NCBI GenBank assembly: GCA_014729025.1
Contig: WJKP01000055.1
Span: forward strand, 1 to 40,385
Direction: 5' to 3'
Origin: Candidatus Buchananbacteria bacterium
GTDB taxonomy: Bacteria; Patescibacteriota; Patescibacteriia; CAIXNZ01
DNA length: 40,385 nt
Below, one piece after another: positions 1-7,043 of the stretch. The notes below the pieces were generated by a model. The model did not search any database. It was given only the letters and a program-made list of their open reading frames with translations, and was not told where the DNA came from. The position numbers and the translations under genes were made by a program. Numbering within the stretch: position 1 is the first letter of the stretch; every line of letters begins with the position of its first letter.

Positions 1-1851
1 AAAAAAGCCCATTTCTTTGGCTACTTCATCAGGTTCACCTTCACCAATTCCTTCTTCCAGGGTAAAACCAGAAGTGATCTTGAAGTTTTTCACTCCCAGC
101 TGTTCAGCCATATAATAACTAAGTTCGGGGATTTGAGTAGACAGAACAGCGCTGACGCCAGCCTGGTTTAACCAAGTTGCAAAAGGTTTAACCACTGACA
201 TTACACTACCCTCAGTTGTGGCTGAACCCAGCTCATCAACAATGGCCAAAACATTTTCTCTTTGCGGTGGCAGCAATTTTTTAATCTTGGTTACAACTTC
301 CATATCTTTACGCAATTTGGCTTTAAAGGTACTGTCATCAGATACTCGTTCCAAAAAGCTCAACAGAAAATATCTTTTGATTGACAACTTGGCTGACTCG
401 GCAAAAACAGGTAACCCACACTGCGCCATAAGGCAAAGGTCAAGAATCGCCAAAAGTATTGTTGTCTTGCCAGAACCGTTACGGCCGGTCAGGTTAAGCA
501 TCTTGCCGTTAACTGAAAACTGGCTGAACGGCTGAATTTCTCTTTTTTCTCCCAGCCTGACAGGCGCGAACCGGCTGATTTCCAGGAGATTACCTTGGTC
601 TGAAACTTCAGGCATTACCAGCGGTAAACTGTATTTCTGAGACATATCATTTATTCGCTTGATAACCTGATAATAACTGTAAAGTTCCTTGAACAAATCC
701 ATTACTTTTTGGCGCCAGTTATTAATCAAATCCAGATGAGTCCTGTATTTTTCAACCACTTCAGCAAAAAGCATGGTACGATAATGAGCTGATGTTTCTC
801 TTGCGTCAATGGTTTTTAACTCAAGATAATTTTGCATACCGGATTCCAACTGCCGATACCTGGCATTTTTACCATTTTTGTTAAGAGATGCAACCAAATG
901 AAGACTAATCCTATGTTCGATTGCCGTATTTTCCAGCCCCCTGAAGTCGGGCGGATCAACATCTCTTTTATTATGAGTTGTGAAACCTGAAGCGTTATAA
1001 CTATAATCCAGGACTCTGACCCGCAGACCTTTTTTGTCATAAACATAGTAAACTTCCAGGCAGAGGTAGTTAAAGTTATTGAAAAACTCTTGCCTTGCCT
1101 GACAAATCTGAGTGAAATGATTTAAAATATCCAGCATAATTGGGGCCGGGATTGATTCAATCCGAGACCCTTTATGTTGCTGGCGTTCCTTACGCTTGTT
1201 AACTTTTTGCGCATAGTAACGGCCCAGCCAGCCTGTCCATTTAGGAGCCTGATAAGACTGGTAAACTTTTTCAGGATCAGACAGGTACAAGTTAACGCCA
1301 CAACAAAGCTTTTCTTCCCAGCTAAATTCACGATTCCTATGTCCAGGTTTTGTTATATTGATATTGACAATACCTTCTATGACAATTGATCTGGTCAGAT
1401 CATCCATCATGGCCTCTGTTAATTCAACCTCTTCCTGGTAGTATTCATTTTTTTCCTGCTCAATAACTTCAACTGCCCGCTCAAGTCGATCAGGCAATTT
1501 ATCCCTTTGAGGTAAATTAGGCAGTAATTTTTGTTCTAACCAGCACCAGAATTCAGTATTTTTTGCAGACAGGTTTTGCTGGTATGATAGAAAAGAACTG
1601 TTATTGTTAGTCGGAATAGTGAAATTACCATGTCTTTCCCAATGAGCAAAAACCTGATCAAAAGATTCCAGATTTTCCAGCAAATACTTAAAGACTTCTT
1701 GCCGTGCTTTGATTTCCTCCAGATCAGAAATTGCCCAAACACCAACTGGCCAATCAAGTACTTTTTCCAAATCTTCTTCCCTAGCATCACCACCAGGCAC
1801 ATGAACATTTGGCAGCTTGTGAAATAATTCAAGTTTGTCTTTTCTTTTCAT
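1..1851 (-). CDS. Divergent MutS-family ATPase (3' end outside window)
   Basis: An uninterrupted reading frame of 617 codons runs from ATG at 1851 to the left edge without a stop, so the C-terminus is missing. Seen: a Walker A motif TGRNGSGKTT at residues 455-464, a Walker B/signature stretch VDELGSATTEG from residue 538, and STQIPEL at 571-577. These match in order and spacing the MutS domain V pattern (GPNxxGKS, DEIGRGT, ATHxxEL), but every motif deviates. The N-terminal ~450 residues are largely charged and helical and I recognise no MutS mismatch-binding domain I. Known for the family: DNA-binding ABC-type ATPases acting as dimers. A strong ribosome site (GGGAGGAG) lies 4 nt before the ATG. 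Base composition is visibly less AT-rich than most of the window. It could act in a process other than mismatch repair. Family call firm, function unknown. Confidence 0.85.
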   Translation of the reverse strand, partial: MKRKDKLELFHKLPNVHVPGGDAREEDLEKVLDWPVGVWAISDLEEIKARQEVFKYLLENLESFDQVFAHWERHGNFTIPTNNNSSFLSYQQNLSAKNTEFWCWLEQKLLPNLPQRDKLPDRLERAVEVIEQEKNEYYQEEVELTEAMMDDLTRSIVIEGIVNINITKPGHRNREFSWEEKLCCGVNLYLSDPEKVYQSYQAPKWTGWLGRYYAQKVNKRKERQQHKGSRIESIPAPIMLDILNHFTQICQARQEFFNNFNYLCLEVYYVYDKKGLRVRVLDYSYNASGFTTHNKRDVDPPDFRGLENTAIEHRISLHLVASLNKNGKNARYRQLESGMQNYLELKTIDARETSAHYRTMLFAEVVEKYRTHLDLINNWRQKVMDLFKELYSYYQVIKRINDMSQKYSLPLVMPEVSDQGNLLEISRFAPVRLGEKREIQPFSQFSVNGKMLNLTGRNGSGKTTILLAILDLCLMAQCGLPVFAESAKLSIKRYFLLSFLERVSDDSTFKAKLRKDMEVVTKIKKLLPPQRENVLAIVDELGSATTEGSVMSVVKPFATWLNQAGVSAVLSTQIPELSYYMAEQLGVKNFKITSGFTLEEGIGEGEPDEVAKEMGFF

Positions 1852-1866
1852 TTTTCTCCTCCCTAC

Positions 1867-1907
1867 GGTCGCCATAGCCCTTCAATAAATTCAGGACGAA
1901 GGCGACC
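1867..1907. repeat. Palindromic intergenic element before the mutS-like gene
   Basis: GGTCGCC at 1867-1873 is the exact inverse of GGCGACC at 1901-1907, with a 27-nt centre. It fills the gap between the 67-residue protein gene and the MutS-like gene, just upstream of the ribosome site. A related-looking GC-rich stretch lies at about 2503-2530 before the 79-residue gene. It may be a dispersed palindrome or an mRNA hairpin. Confidence 0.5.
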
Positions 1908-1918
1908 TTTTCAAATTT

Positions 1919-2122
1919 TCAATCTCTACCACAATGCCTAGAAATATCGCCAATCAAAAGCCCGACAGAAAAGGCTCCTACGATCAAAAATCCTTGATAA
2001 TCCTCAAAAGCCCAACACATGGCAAAACCTGTTAAAACAATAAGTAAACCAAGCATGGTCAAAGGAAAATTGTCACTAAAACAATCAAACAAATTTAAAG
2101 CCAGGCATAAATATTTTTTCAT
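1919..2122 (-). CDS. Small membrane protein, 67 aa, unknown function
   Basis: Two hydrophobic segments (about residues 17-36 and 42-58) separated by a short acidic loop (FEDYQ) suggest a two-pass membrane protein. The ATG is preceded by a purine-rich ribosome site (GGGAGAAAG) and overlaps the TGA of the upstream 43-residue gene as ATGA, so translational coupling is likely. The N-terminus (charged start, then LNLFDC, a proline, then ML and a hydrophobic run) resembles that of the 79-residue protein two genes upstream (FDLFG, GPLSIVML), which suggests old duplication. No family recognised. Confidence 0.7.
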   Translation of the reverse strand: MKKYLCLALNLFDCFSDNFPLTMLGLLIVLTGFAMCWAFEDYQGFLIVGAFSVGLLIGDISRHCGRD

Positions 2123-2250
2123 TTTTCTTTCTCCCTTCTCTTTTTTATACTTTCCTTAACAGAAAAATATAAAATTTTCAGGCAATAACCGATTGCAAAG
2201 CCTAGAAAGGCATAATTAATAAAACGAAGTAATATTTCTGAAATATCCAT
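2119..2250 (-). CDS. Tiny membrane protein, 43 aa
   Basis: The frame from ATG at 2250 to TGA at 2119 encodes a 43-residue peptide: an acidic N-terminus (MDISE), one hydrophobic segment (about residues 5-28) and a lysine/arginine-rich tail. There are two tandem ATGs (2253 and 2250). The ribosome site AAAGGAG lies 3 or 6 nt upstream of them, so 2250 is the better spaced start. ATG 2253 overlaps the TGA of the 79-residue gene, and the stop here overlaps the next ATG, so three genes are chained by 4-nt overlaps. That tight chaining is the main evidence that it is translated. Function unknown. Confidence 0.65.
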   Translation of the reverse strand: MDISEILLRFINYAFLGFAIGYCLKILYFSVKESIKKRREKEK

Positions 2251-2489
2251 CATCCTCTCCTTTCTTTGATTTCTCTAAACCTGATATAACACCTTAAAGC
2301 AATAGTAAAACAGGAAAAGGCGACCCATATCCAGATAAAAGGAAACGCGAATTTGTCATGCGTAAGTTCTATTGGTGGCTGAAAAATACCAATAAAGGTA
2401 TGAATAGCCAAACCCAGCATAACTATACTTAAAGGCCCGAATAATAGCAGCCCAAACAGATCAAAAGCCATAACCAGTTTTCTTTTCAT
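2250..2489 (-). CDS. Small membrane protein, 79 aa, unknown function
   Basis: Two hydrophobic segments (about residues 13-34 and 47-66) and a basic C-terminus (RFREIKERR) predict a two-pass membrane protein. The start is supported by GGGAG about 7 nt upstream and by a minus-strand promoter at 2561-2589. It is the first gene of a compact operon with the 43- and 67-residue genes and probably the MutS-like ATPase. No family recognised. The linkage of three small membrane proteins to a MutS-type ATPase is unusual. Confidence 0.7.
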   Translation of the reverse strand: MKRKLVMAFDLFGLLLFGPLSIVMLGLAIHTFIGIFQPPIELTHDKFAFPFIWIWVAFSCFTIALRCYIRFREIKERRG

Positions 2490-2560
2490 TTTTTTCTCCC
2501 TTCGCTCGCCGTAGCTTATGCAGCGGCGGACTTTCTTTCAAAGTACGTTTTAAATATTAA

Positions 2561-2589
2561 ATCATAACATCATTTTATATTTATGTCAA
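2561..2589 (-). promoter_or_regulatory. Sigma-70-type promoter, leftward
   Basis: Minus strand: TTGACA at 2589-2584, a 17-nt spacer, and TATGAT at 2566-2561, with TG one base upstream of the -10 (extended -10). It lies about 75 nt upstream of the 79-residue gene start and would drive the small-membrane-protein/MutS-like operon. Confidence 0.75.
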
Positions 2590-2616
2590 TAATCCCGACA
2601 AATGTTGGCGATTTTA

Positions 2617-2645
2617 TTGACATTTTAGTTTAAATATGATATAAT
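2617..2645 (+). promoter_or_regulatory. Sigma-70-type promoter, rightward (TrmB-like gene)
   Basis: Consensus TTGACA (2617-2622), a 17-nt spacer and TATAAT (2640-2645), with TG at 2637-2638 giving an extended -10. It is divergent from the leftward promoter, with the two -35 boxes 27 nt apart, so a regulator binding between them could affect both units. Confidence 0.85.
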
Positions 2646-2679
2646 GAGAATGTCGAATATAATAACAAAAAATAAACAG

Positions 2680-2766
2680 AAAAGTGGCTTTAATGTCATG
2701 GTGAGGCTCTCGAACCATACATTTACCCTTCAAGAACCTCGGGGGGACAATCAGCTGGCCACTTTT
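2680..2766 (+). repeat. Long palindromic leader element
   Basis: Perfect 9-bp outer stem AAAAGTGGC (2680-2688) / GCCACTTTT (2758-2766). It encloses a degenerate inverted element at 2694-2749, starting TGTCATGGTGAGG and ending ACCTCGGGGGGACA. The same kind of sequence recurs in the terminator hairpins at 3529-3551 and 3607-3629. It lies in the transcribed leader of the TrmB-like gene, 10 nt before the start codon. It could be a dispersed palindromic repeat or have been adopted as a leader RNA structure. I recognise no riboswitch class. Confidence 0.65.
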
Positions 2767-2776
2767 ACTCATACAT

Positions 2777-3514
2777 ATGACTCTAAACGAACAACTCCAA
2801 ACGTTAGGTCTAAATGAAAAAGAAGCCAAAGTTTACTTAGCTTCCCTGGAATTAGGCCTAACTACAATTCAAAAAATTGCTAAAAAAGCAGGTATCAAAC
2901 GTTCTACTGTTTATGAAATTATGGATGATTTGATTGCGCAAAATCTAATTACTGTTATACCCAAAGGTAAAAAACGCTATTTTTTGGCGGCTGAACCGGC
3001 TAAACTGGCAGAAGTTATTGCCCGCAAACAAGAGGTTTTGAACACAATGATGCCAGAACTTGAAGCTTTAAGCAAAGTTTCCCCTATTAAGCCCAAAATT
3101 CGTTTTTACGAAGGCGAAGAAGGTATTAAAACTGTTTATGCTGATACAGTCAAAGAAGGTGAGGATATTTTGGCTTTTGTGGCTGTTAGTGAAGGTTATA
3201 AATCACCGATTAGTGATTATTTAACTAAACAATATGTTAACCAGAGGTCAGAAAAGAAAATCATGGCTAAAGTGATTGCCCCTGATTCTCCTCTGGCTAA
3301 AGCTTATAAAAAACGAGATAACAGAGAATACAGAAAAACCAAATTAATTCCCGAAGACGAATATCCTTTTTCCATTGAGATCAATATTTACGGCAACAAA
3401 GTTGCCTTTATCTCATATAAACCGGAAGAATTAATGGCAGTGATTATTGAATCAAAAGAAATTGCCAAAACAATGGCCTTGATTCATAAATTTTTCTGGA
3501 AAAACACAAAATAA
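2777..3514 (+). CDS. TrmB-family transcriptional regulator
   Basis: 245 residues. The N-terminal winged helix-turn-helix (about residues 4-70) has the TrmB-type pattern: LGLNEKEAKVYLASLELG, then IAKKAGIKRSTVYEIMDDL, then a wing around PKGKKRYF. A helical linker follows (residues 72-100), then a C-terminal sensor-like domain beginning IRFYEGEEGIK. TrmB proteins are mainly archaeal or CPR regulators, often of sugar uptake or central metabolism. The ligand here is unknown. No ribosome site is visible before ATG 2777. The gene has its own consensus promoter, a structured leader and a terminator, so it is monocistronic. It may control itself and the divergent operon. Confidence 0.88.
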   Translation: MTLNEQLQTLGLNEKEAKVYLASLELGLTTIQKIAKKAGIKRSTVYEIMDDLIAQNLITVIPKGKKRYFLAAEPAKLAEVIARKQEVLNTMMPELEALSKVSPIKPKIRFYEGEEGIKTVYADTVKEGEDILAFVAVSEGYKSPISDYLTKQYVNQRSEKKIMAKVIAPDSPLAKAYKKRDNREYRKTKLIPEDEYPFSIEINIYGNKVAFISYKPEELMAVIIESKEIAKTMALIHKFFWKNTK

Positions 3515-3523
3515 GAAAACAAG

Positions 3524-3567
3524 AAAATGTCATGCTGAGGTATCTCGAAGTACGACATTTTTTTGTT
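3524..3567 (+). terminator. Rho-independent terminator of the TrmB-like gene
   Basis: Stem AAAATGTC (3524-3531) / GACATTTT (3554-3561), followed by a T-rich run. The loop carries a copy of the TGTCATGCTGAGG palindromic motif also found in the gene's leader. Confidence 0.7.
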
Positions 3568-3587
3568 TTTTTATTAAATGACGAATT

Positions 3588-3639
3588 AAAAACCTATTGT
3601 TTAATCCTTCGAGACGCCTCAGGATGACAATAGGTTTTT
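3588..3639 (-). terminator. Terminator hairpin for the leftward GIY-YIG unit
   Basis: Stem AAAAACCTATTG (3588-3599) / CAATAGGTTTTT (3628-3639). On the minus strand it ends in a T-run just after the GIY-YIG gene. The loop holds CTTCGAGACGCCTCAGGATGACA, the inverse of the motif in the facing terminator. Confidence 0.65.
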
Positions 3640-3664
3640 AATTTTATCTTTTTTTATAATTATT

Positions 3665-3955
3665 TTAATTTTTCCTCTTAGAGTACTTAACTAAATTTTT
3701 ATAATTTTGTTCAATCAAAGCTTCTTTTTTCTTTCTTGACCAACCCTTTATCTGTTTTTCTCTATCTATAGCATAATTAACATCATTAAAATCCTCACAA
3801 TAGACTAATTTAACTGGTCGTCTGCTATAGGTATAATGACTAGGATCTTTATCGTTGTTATGTTCCCACTCCCTACGTTCAATATTATTTGTAACACCAG
3901 TATAATAAGAATCATCACTACACTTAACTATATATGTCCAATAAGTCTTATACAT
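3665..3955 (-). CDS. GIY-YIG single-domain nuclease (UvrC/YhbQ-like)
   Basis: 96 residues, the usual length of stand-alone GIY-YIG proteins. Seen: TYIVKCSDDSYYTGVT (residues 7-22), which is the GIY...YIG pair; the conserved arginine region NIERREWEHN (24-33); and the later EDFNDVNYAIDREKQIKGWSR helix carrying the conserved basic and acidic residues. The family folds around one metal ion and cleaves DNA, and this subfamily is usually linked to repair. It lies 9 nt downstream of the EgtD-like gene and may be co-transcribed with it. Such genes are common and mobile, so the link with the neighbour need not be functional. Confidence 0.9.
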   Translation of the reverse strand: MYKTYWTYIVKCSDDSYYTGVTNNIERREWEHNNDKDPSHYTYSRRPVKLVYCEDFNDVNYAIDREKQIKGWSRKKKEALIEQNYKNLVKYSKRKN

Positions 3956-3964
3956 AATAAAATT

Positions 3965-5524
3965 TTATTTCTTCTGCAACACAACCACCTGCACTTGCTG
4001 ATCTTTATCTGCAAATGATTTTGTTATTTGCAAATCAGTGCTGTCAGCCAATTTATCTAGTTCATCTACTTCGTACTTTTGTGAAACAAAAATAGTCACC
4101 TCTTCACCTTTTTTATATTCAATTTCTGACTCACCTCTTTTGACTGTTAAATCTTCCTTAATATGAATGATTTGTTTTATTTGATTATTAGCTTCATCAG
4201 CTACCATTCCCAATTCAACTTTATCCTCAGGAAAACCCAGATTACGCACCGTTGTCATGACAAACTCCCTGCCCTGCTCATTATCATAATTAGCCAATGT
4301 TTCTTGTAAATCCTTTTTCAAAGTTATGCCAACCAATAATGTGTCATCTTTAGTCATAGAATTACTAAGATTTTTTAATAAACTTTTCTGAAACTTATAA
4401 TCACCATTGCCTAAAGTATTACCCAACAAAGTAAATGTTTTGGGTTCGTCAGGTAATTTATCCTCTAATGATTGATTAAAATCCATTATTTCACCCTGAA
4501 TATTGACCTGAGGATTATCAATCTCCGCGGCAGCGGCAAAAACAAAAGCCGGATTAATATCAATCGGCACATAATCAATTTGATCTTGGGATTCCAATTG
4601 TTTTTGTAATAAAGGCTTTACTTTGGCTGCATCACCGGCACCCAAATCATAAATTATTTTATCACCCACTTCTTCGGCTAATTCGTCAATATGGTCTTTA
4701 ATCAAATCCATTTCAGTATTAGCCAGTTTATATTCTTGACTACGCAAAATTTCTAAAAATTTATCAGCACCTTCACCCTGATAAAAAATTGATTCATCAA
4801 ATGCACGGTTTTCTAAACCTTCAATAATTTTTTCTTCAGTTAGCTGGTCAATTTCCTGAGAAATTTCAGTATCTATTTTAAATTCCAAATCTTTAACATT
4901 CTCATCTACGGCTGCTAGAGGATAACATTTTTCCCAAATATATTTTTTGATTTCTTTAAAAATTTCAGGTAAAGCTCGGCGTAAAGCTGCTTGACCCAAA
5001 GAATGAGCCCGAGGAAAATCCACATTCAGCCCACCATTTTTAATATTTTTTTCCAATTGAGCTGTCAATTCTTTGGCACTTTCACTAGTTTTCCAATGCC
5101 TTTCTTTATCAGTTAACCCTATATCTAAAGTAAAATATTTTAATTTACCTAAACTTTCTTCATATAAAATAGCTTCCCAATCATATTCTTGAGGTTTATC
5201 ACCAAAAATTGGTCCGCTCAAATCAATCCGGCCTTTAACGGTTTCTACACTTTTAGGGGTTGAGAATCCGGCTGCACTATATTCTTCCCAAACATCTGTT
5301 CGTTCTCTGGAGCCTTTAGTAATCGATTCTATTTCTATACCATGAATTTCAAAATCCTCAAAAGATTCCCAGCCTTTTTCTTTGATATAAGCCAAAGCTT
5401 TTTTGCGTTTACTGATTTCTGCAAAAGAAGCTCCTTCTTTTGTCAAAGCCCAATACGAAAATTTCTCTTTTTTTTGACTTAAAGGTTTTTCCGGCTGAGA
5501 CATTTGTGGTATTTTTTCCGTCAT
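3965..5524 (-). CDS. EgtD-like SAM methyltransferase with long N-terminal extension
   Basis: 519 residues. Residues ~245-519 follow the histidine N-alpha-methyltransferase (EgtD, Methyltransf_33) pattern: FYQGEGADKFLEIL then EYKLANTE (substrate lobe); IYDLGAGDAAK (291-301, SAM motif I); YVPIDIN (318-324); LLGNTLGNGD (367-376); LLVGITLKKD (396-405); and a C-terminal KGEEVTIFVSQKY strand. EgtD trimethylates histidine in ergothioneine synthesis. No EgtB-like partner is present here, so another substrate is plausible. The first ~240 residues are charged, include GRIDLSGPIFGD, and match nothing I know. Typical EgtD is about 320 residues, so this is an unusual two-part protein. No ribosome site is obvious. 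Confidence 0.75.
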   Translation of the reverse strand: MTEKIPQMSQPEKPLSQKKEKFSYWALTKEGASFAEISKRKKALAYIKEKGWESFEDFEIHGIEIESITKGSRERTDVWEEYSAAGFSTPKSVETVKGRIDLSGPIFGDKPQEYDWEAILYEESLGKLKYFTLDIGLTDKERHWKTSESAKELTAQLEKNIKNGGLNVDFPRAHSLGQAALRRALPEIFKEIKKYIWEKCYPLAAVDENVKDLEFKIDTEISQEIDQLTEEKIIEGLENRAFDESIFYQGEGADKFLEILRSQEYKLANTEMDLIKDHIDELAEEVGDKIIYDLGAGDAAKVKPLLQKQLESQDQIDYVPIDINPAFVFAAAAEIDNPQVNIQGEIMDFNQSLEDKLPDEPKTFTLLGNTLGNGDYKFQKSLLKNLSNSMTKDDTLLVGITLKKDLQETLANYDNEQGREFVMTTVRNLGFPEDKVELGMVADEANNQIKQIIHIKEDLTVKRGESEIEYKKGEEVTIFVSQKYEVDELDKLADSTDLQITKSFADKDQQVQVVVLQKK

Positions 5525-5860
5525 AATTTTAGATTAGCAAATTGGTAATTTAAACAACTGATTTATTAAAAATAATTATTAATGGTCAATTACCAATATA
5601 TTGAGTTTAATATAATTTATTTAAATTATCAACCAATTATTTAATTTTATAAACTAAAATTAGCCTAAAAATAAAGATTTATTTTAAAAACTATTGACAA
5701 ATATTTACTCTTATGCTAAGTTGATATAATCTTTAAATAGAAACAAAGGAGGTGTTCTTTGTAATCAATAAATATTTAATGGGTAAAGAAAACAAGTTAG
5801 CTTGCGTTTTAACGTAAGCTTGGGAAAAATCAACAAAAAAGGAAAGAAAGGAGAGAAAAC
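5525..5860. other. 336-bp intergenic region with leader of the lipoprotein gene
   Basis: The first ~150 bp are nearly all A/T with no feature I can name. Then come an extended -10 promoter (5722-5730) and a near-perfect anti-16S ribosome site AAAGGAGGTG (5745-5754). This is followed not by a gene but by TTG TAA (5759-5764), and later a 12-codon ATG frame (5779-5817). A hairpin AGCTTGCG (5799-5806) / CGTAAGCT (5813-5820) precedes the gene's real ribosome site (AAAGGAG near 5847). Confidence 0.6.
5722..5730 (+). promoter_or_regulatory. Extended -10 promoter of the lipoprotein gene
   Basis: TGATATAAT: extended TG (5722-5723) and TATAAT (5725-5730). A TTGACA at 5694-5699 is 25 nt upstream of the -10, too far for a standard -35, so the extended -10 probably dominates. 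The predicted transcript has a ~120-nt leader. Confidence 0.65.
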
Positions 5861-6994
5861 ATGAAAAGAGAAAGGCTTTCACTGATGGCAATGGTATTGG
5901 CTTTGGGCATGATCATGACCATGGCGATCGGCTGCGGCTCAGCCGAAGACGGCTACAACAACGTTCCCCAGAACCCGGTCATCGGCCCCGAAGAAATCGG
6001 CGAAGATCCGGCTCCCAACTCCAGCGACACCGAAAACGTAAGCGTGGCCATCGAGTTCACGGACGAGTACCTGGCTGCAACCCCCGAACTGGCCGAATGG
6101 ATGGCACTCAAAGAAGCCGAACAGGCCTGCGAAGAAAGCGGCGATATCTGCCCCCAGCTCGTAACCGGCGCCCCGCCTGTCCAGATCTTTGGAACTCTGG
6201 TTTCGCAGGACGCATGGCAAGACGATACTCGCTGGAACCCGTGGGATGAGACTCAGACCAACGTGAGAGACGTCTCCGCCTTTGTCAGCGGCAACGTGTT
6301 GACCATGTCGTTTACCGTCCCCGTGGGACGTTATTACCATCTGGGCTACATCGTCCAGGGCGTGATGATGTTCCATAACATCTCGGTCAACGGTGTGGCG
6401 ATTAACTCGTTCTGCACCCTGGGCGACCCGGTGAATTACTGGACTTGGGGGGTGGCCGCGTTCAAGGTCAACCGTCTCAGCGACGGATCGATAGTGGTAG
6501 AGGAGAGCGAATTCTGCACCGAAACCGGCTATACCGCGCTCTGGACATTGAGTGGCGTATCACAAGACAACCCGCTATACAGCGACAGTCCCTCGGTACT
6601 CCCCTACGATGACGGAGCTGACGGCGACGACGAAGGTCCGATCATGATGTCAAGCAATCTGATCTACAACACAGCACCGGTAGAAATCACAAACTTCAAC
6701 GCGGCCAGCGCCAGATATGAAGCGGATCTCTACCTGCTCGAAGGCATGGCCAGTCGGTTTGCCTGCTATCACCCGGGACGAGAAGTCACGGGCAGTACTG
6801 ACGTACCCTGCGCCGACCAGAAGCTGACCTTGACACCTCTGCCGTCCGGAACCGCTGGTGCCTCCCAGGAACTGAGGCATGCGGAAAATTTCCAGACCAC
6901 GTTGCCAGCGTACTACGAATTCACCATCAACGGCATCACCAGCGGTATACTCGACCAGGACGCCAACAATCGCGATACCGTCCTCGGTATCTAA
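5861..6994 (+). CDS. GC-rich putative lipoprotein, 377 aa, unknown function
   Basis: A lipoprotein signal peptide is visible: basic MKRER, hydrophobic core (about residues 6-22), then AIGC with Cys25 as the likely lipidated residue, followed by an acidic, flexible Asp/Glu/Pro/Asn stretch. The mature part is rich in Thr, Ser, Asp and aromatics and has several cysteines that could pair, consistent with a beta-rich exported domain. No family recognised. The gene is roughly 55-60% GC by eye, with mostly G/C third positions, whereas its neighbours are around one-third GC. That is a strong sign of recent acquisition or assembly chimerism. A ribosome site (AAAGGAGAG), promoter and terminator make it a self-contained unit. 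Confidence 0.8.
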   Translation: MKRERLSLMAMVLALGMIMTMAIGCGSAEDGYNNVPQNPVIGPEEIGEDPAPNSSDTENVSVAIEFTDEYLAATPELAEWMALKEAEQACEESGDICPQLVTGAPPVQIFGTLVSQDAWQDDTRWNPWDETQTNVRDVSAFVSGNVLTMSFTVPVGRYYHLGYIVQGVMMFHNISVNGVAINSFCTLGDPVNYWTWGVAAFKVNRLSDGSIVVEESEFCTETGYTALWTLSGVSQDNPLYSDSPSVLPYDDGADGDDEGPIMMSSNLIYNTAPVEITNFNAASARYEADLYLLEGMASRFACYHPGREVTGSTDVPCADQKLTLTPLPSGTAGASQELRHAENFQTTLPAYYEFTINGITSGILDQDANNRDTVLGI

Positions 6995-7012
6995 ACCGTT
7001 TTCTTTACCCAA

Positions 7013-7043
7013 AAGCCCTGTACCATCCGGTACAGGGCTTTTT
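7013..7043 (+). terminator. Rho-independent terminator of the lipoprotein gene
   Basis: Perfect 12-bp stem AAGCCCTGTACC (7013-7024) / GGTACAGGGCTT (7029-7040) with a 4-nt loop and a T-run, 19 nt after the stop codon. Confidence 0.93.

Noticed and set aside
816-1832. Three short minus-strand frames (816-1046, 1122-1331, 1536-1832) that could suggest a broken gene
   Set aside because: They lie in another frame from the continuous 617-codon MutS-like frame, which has no stop; they are shadows, and no frameshift is needed.
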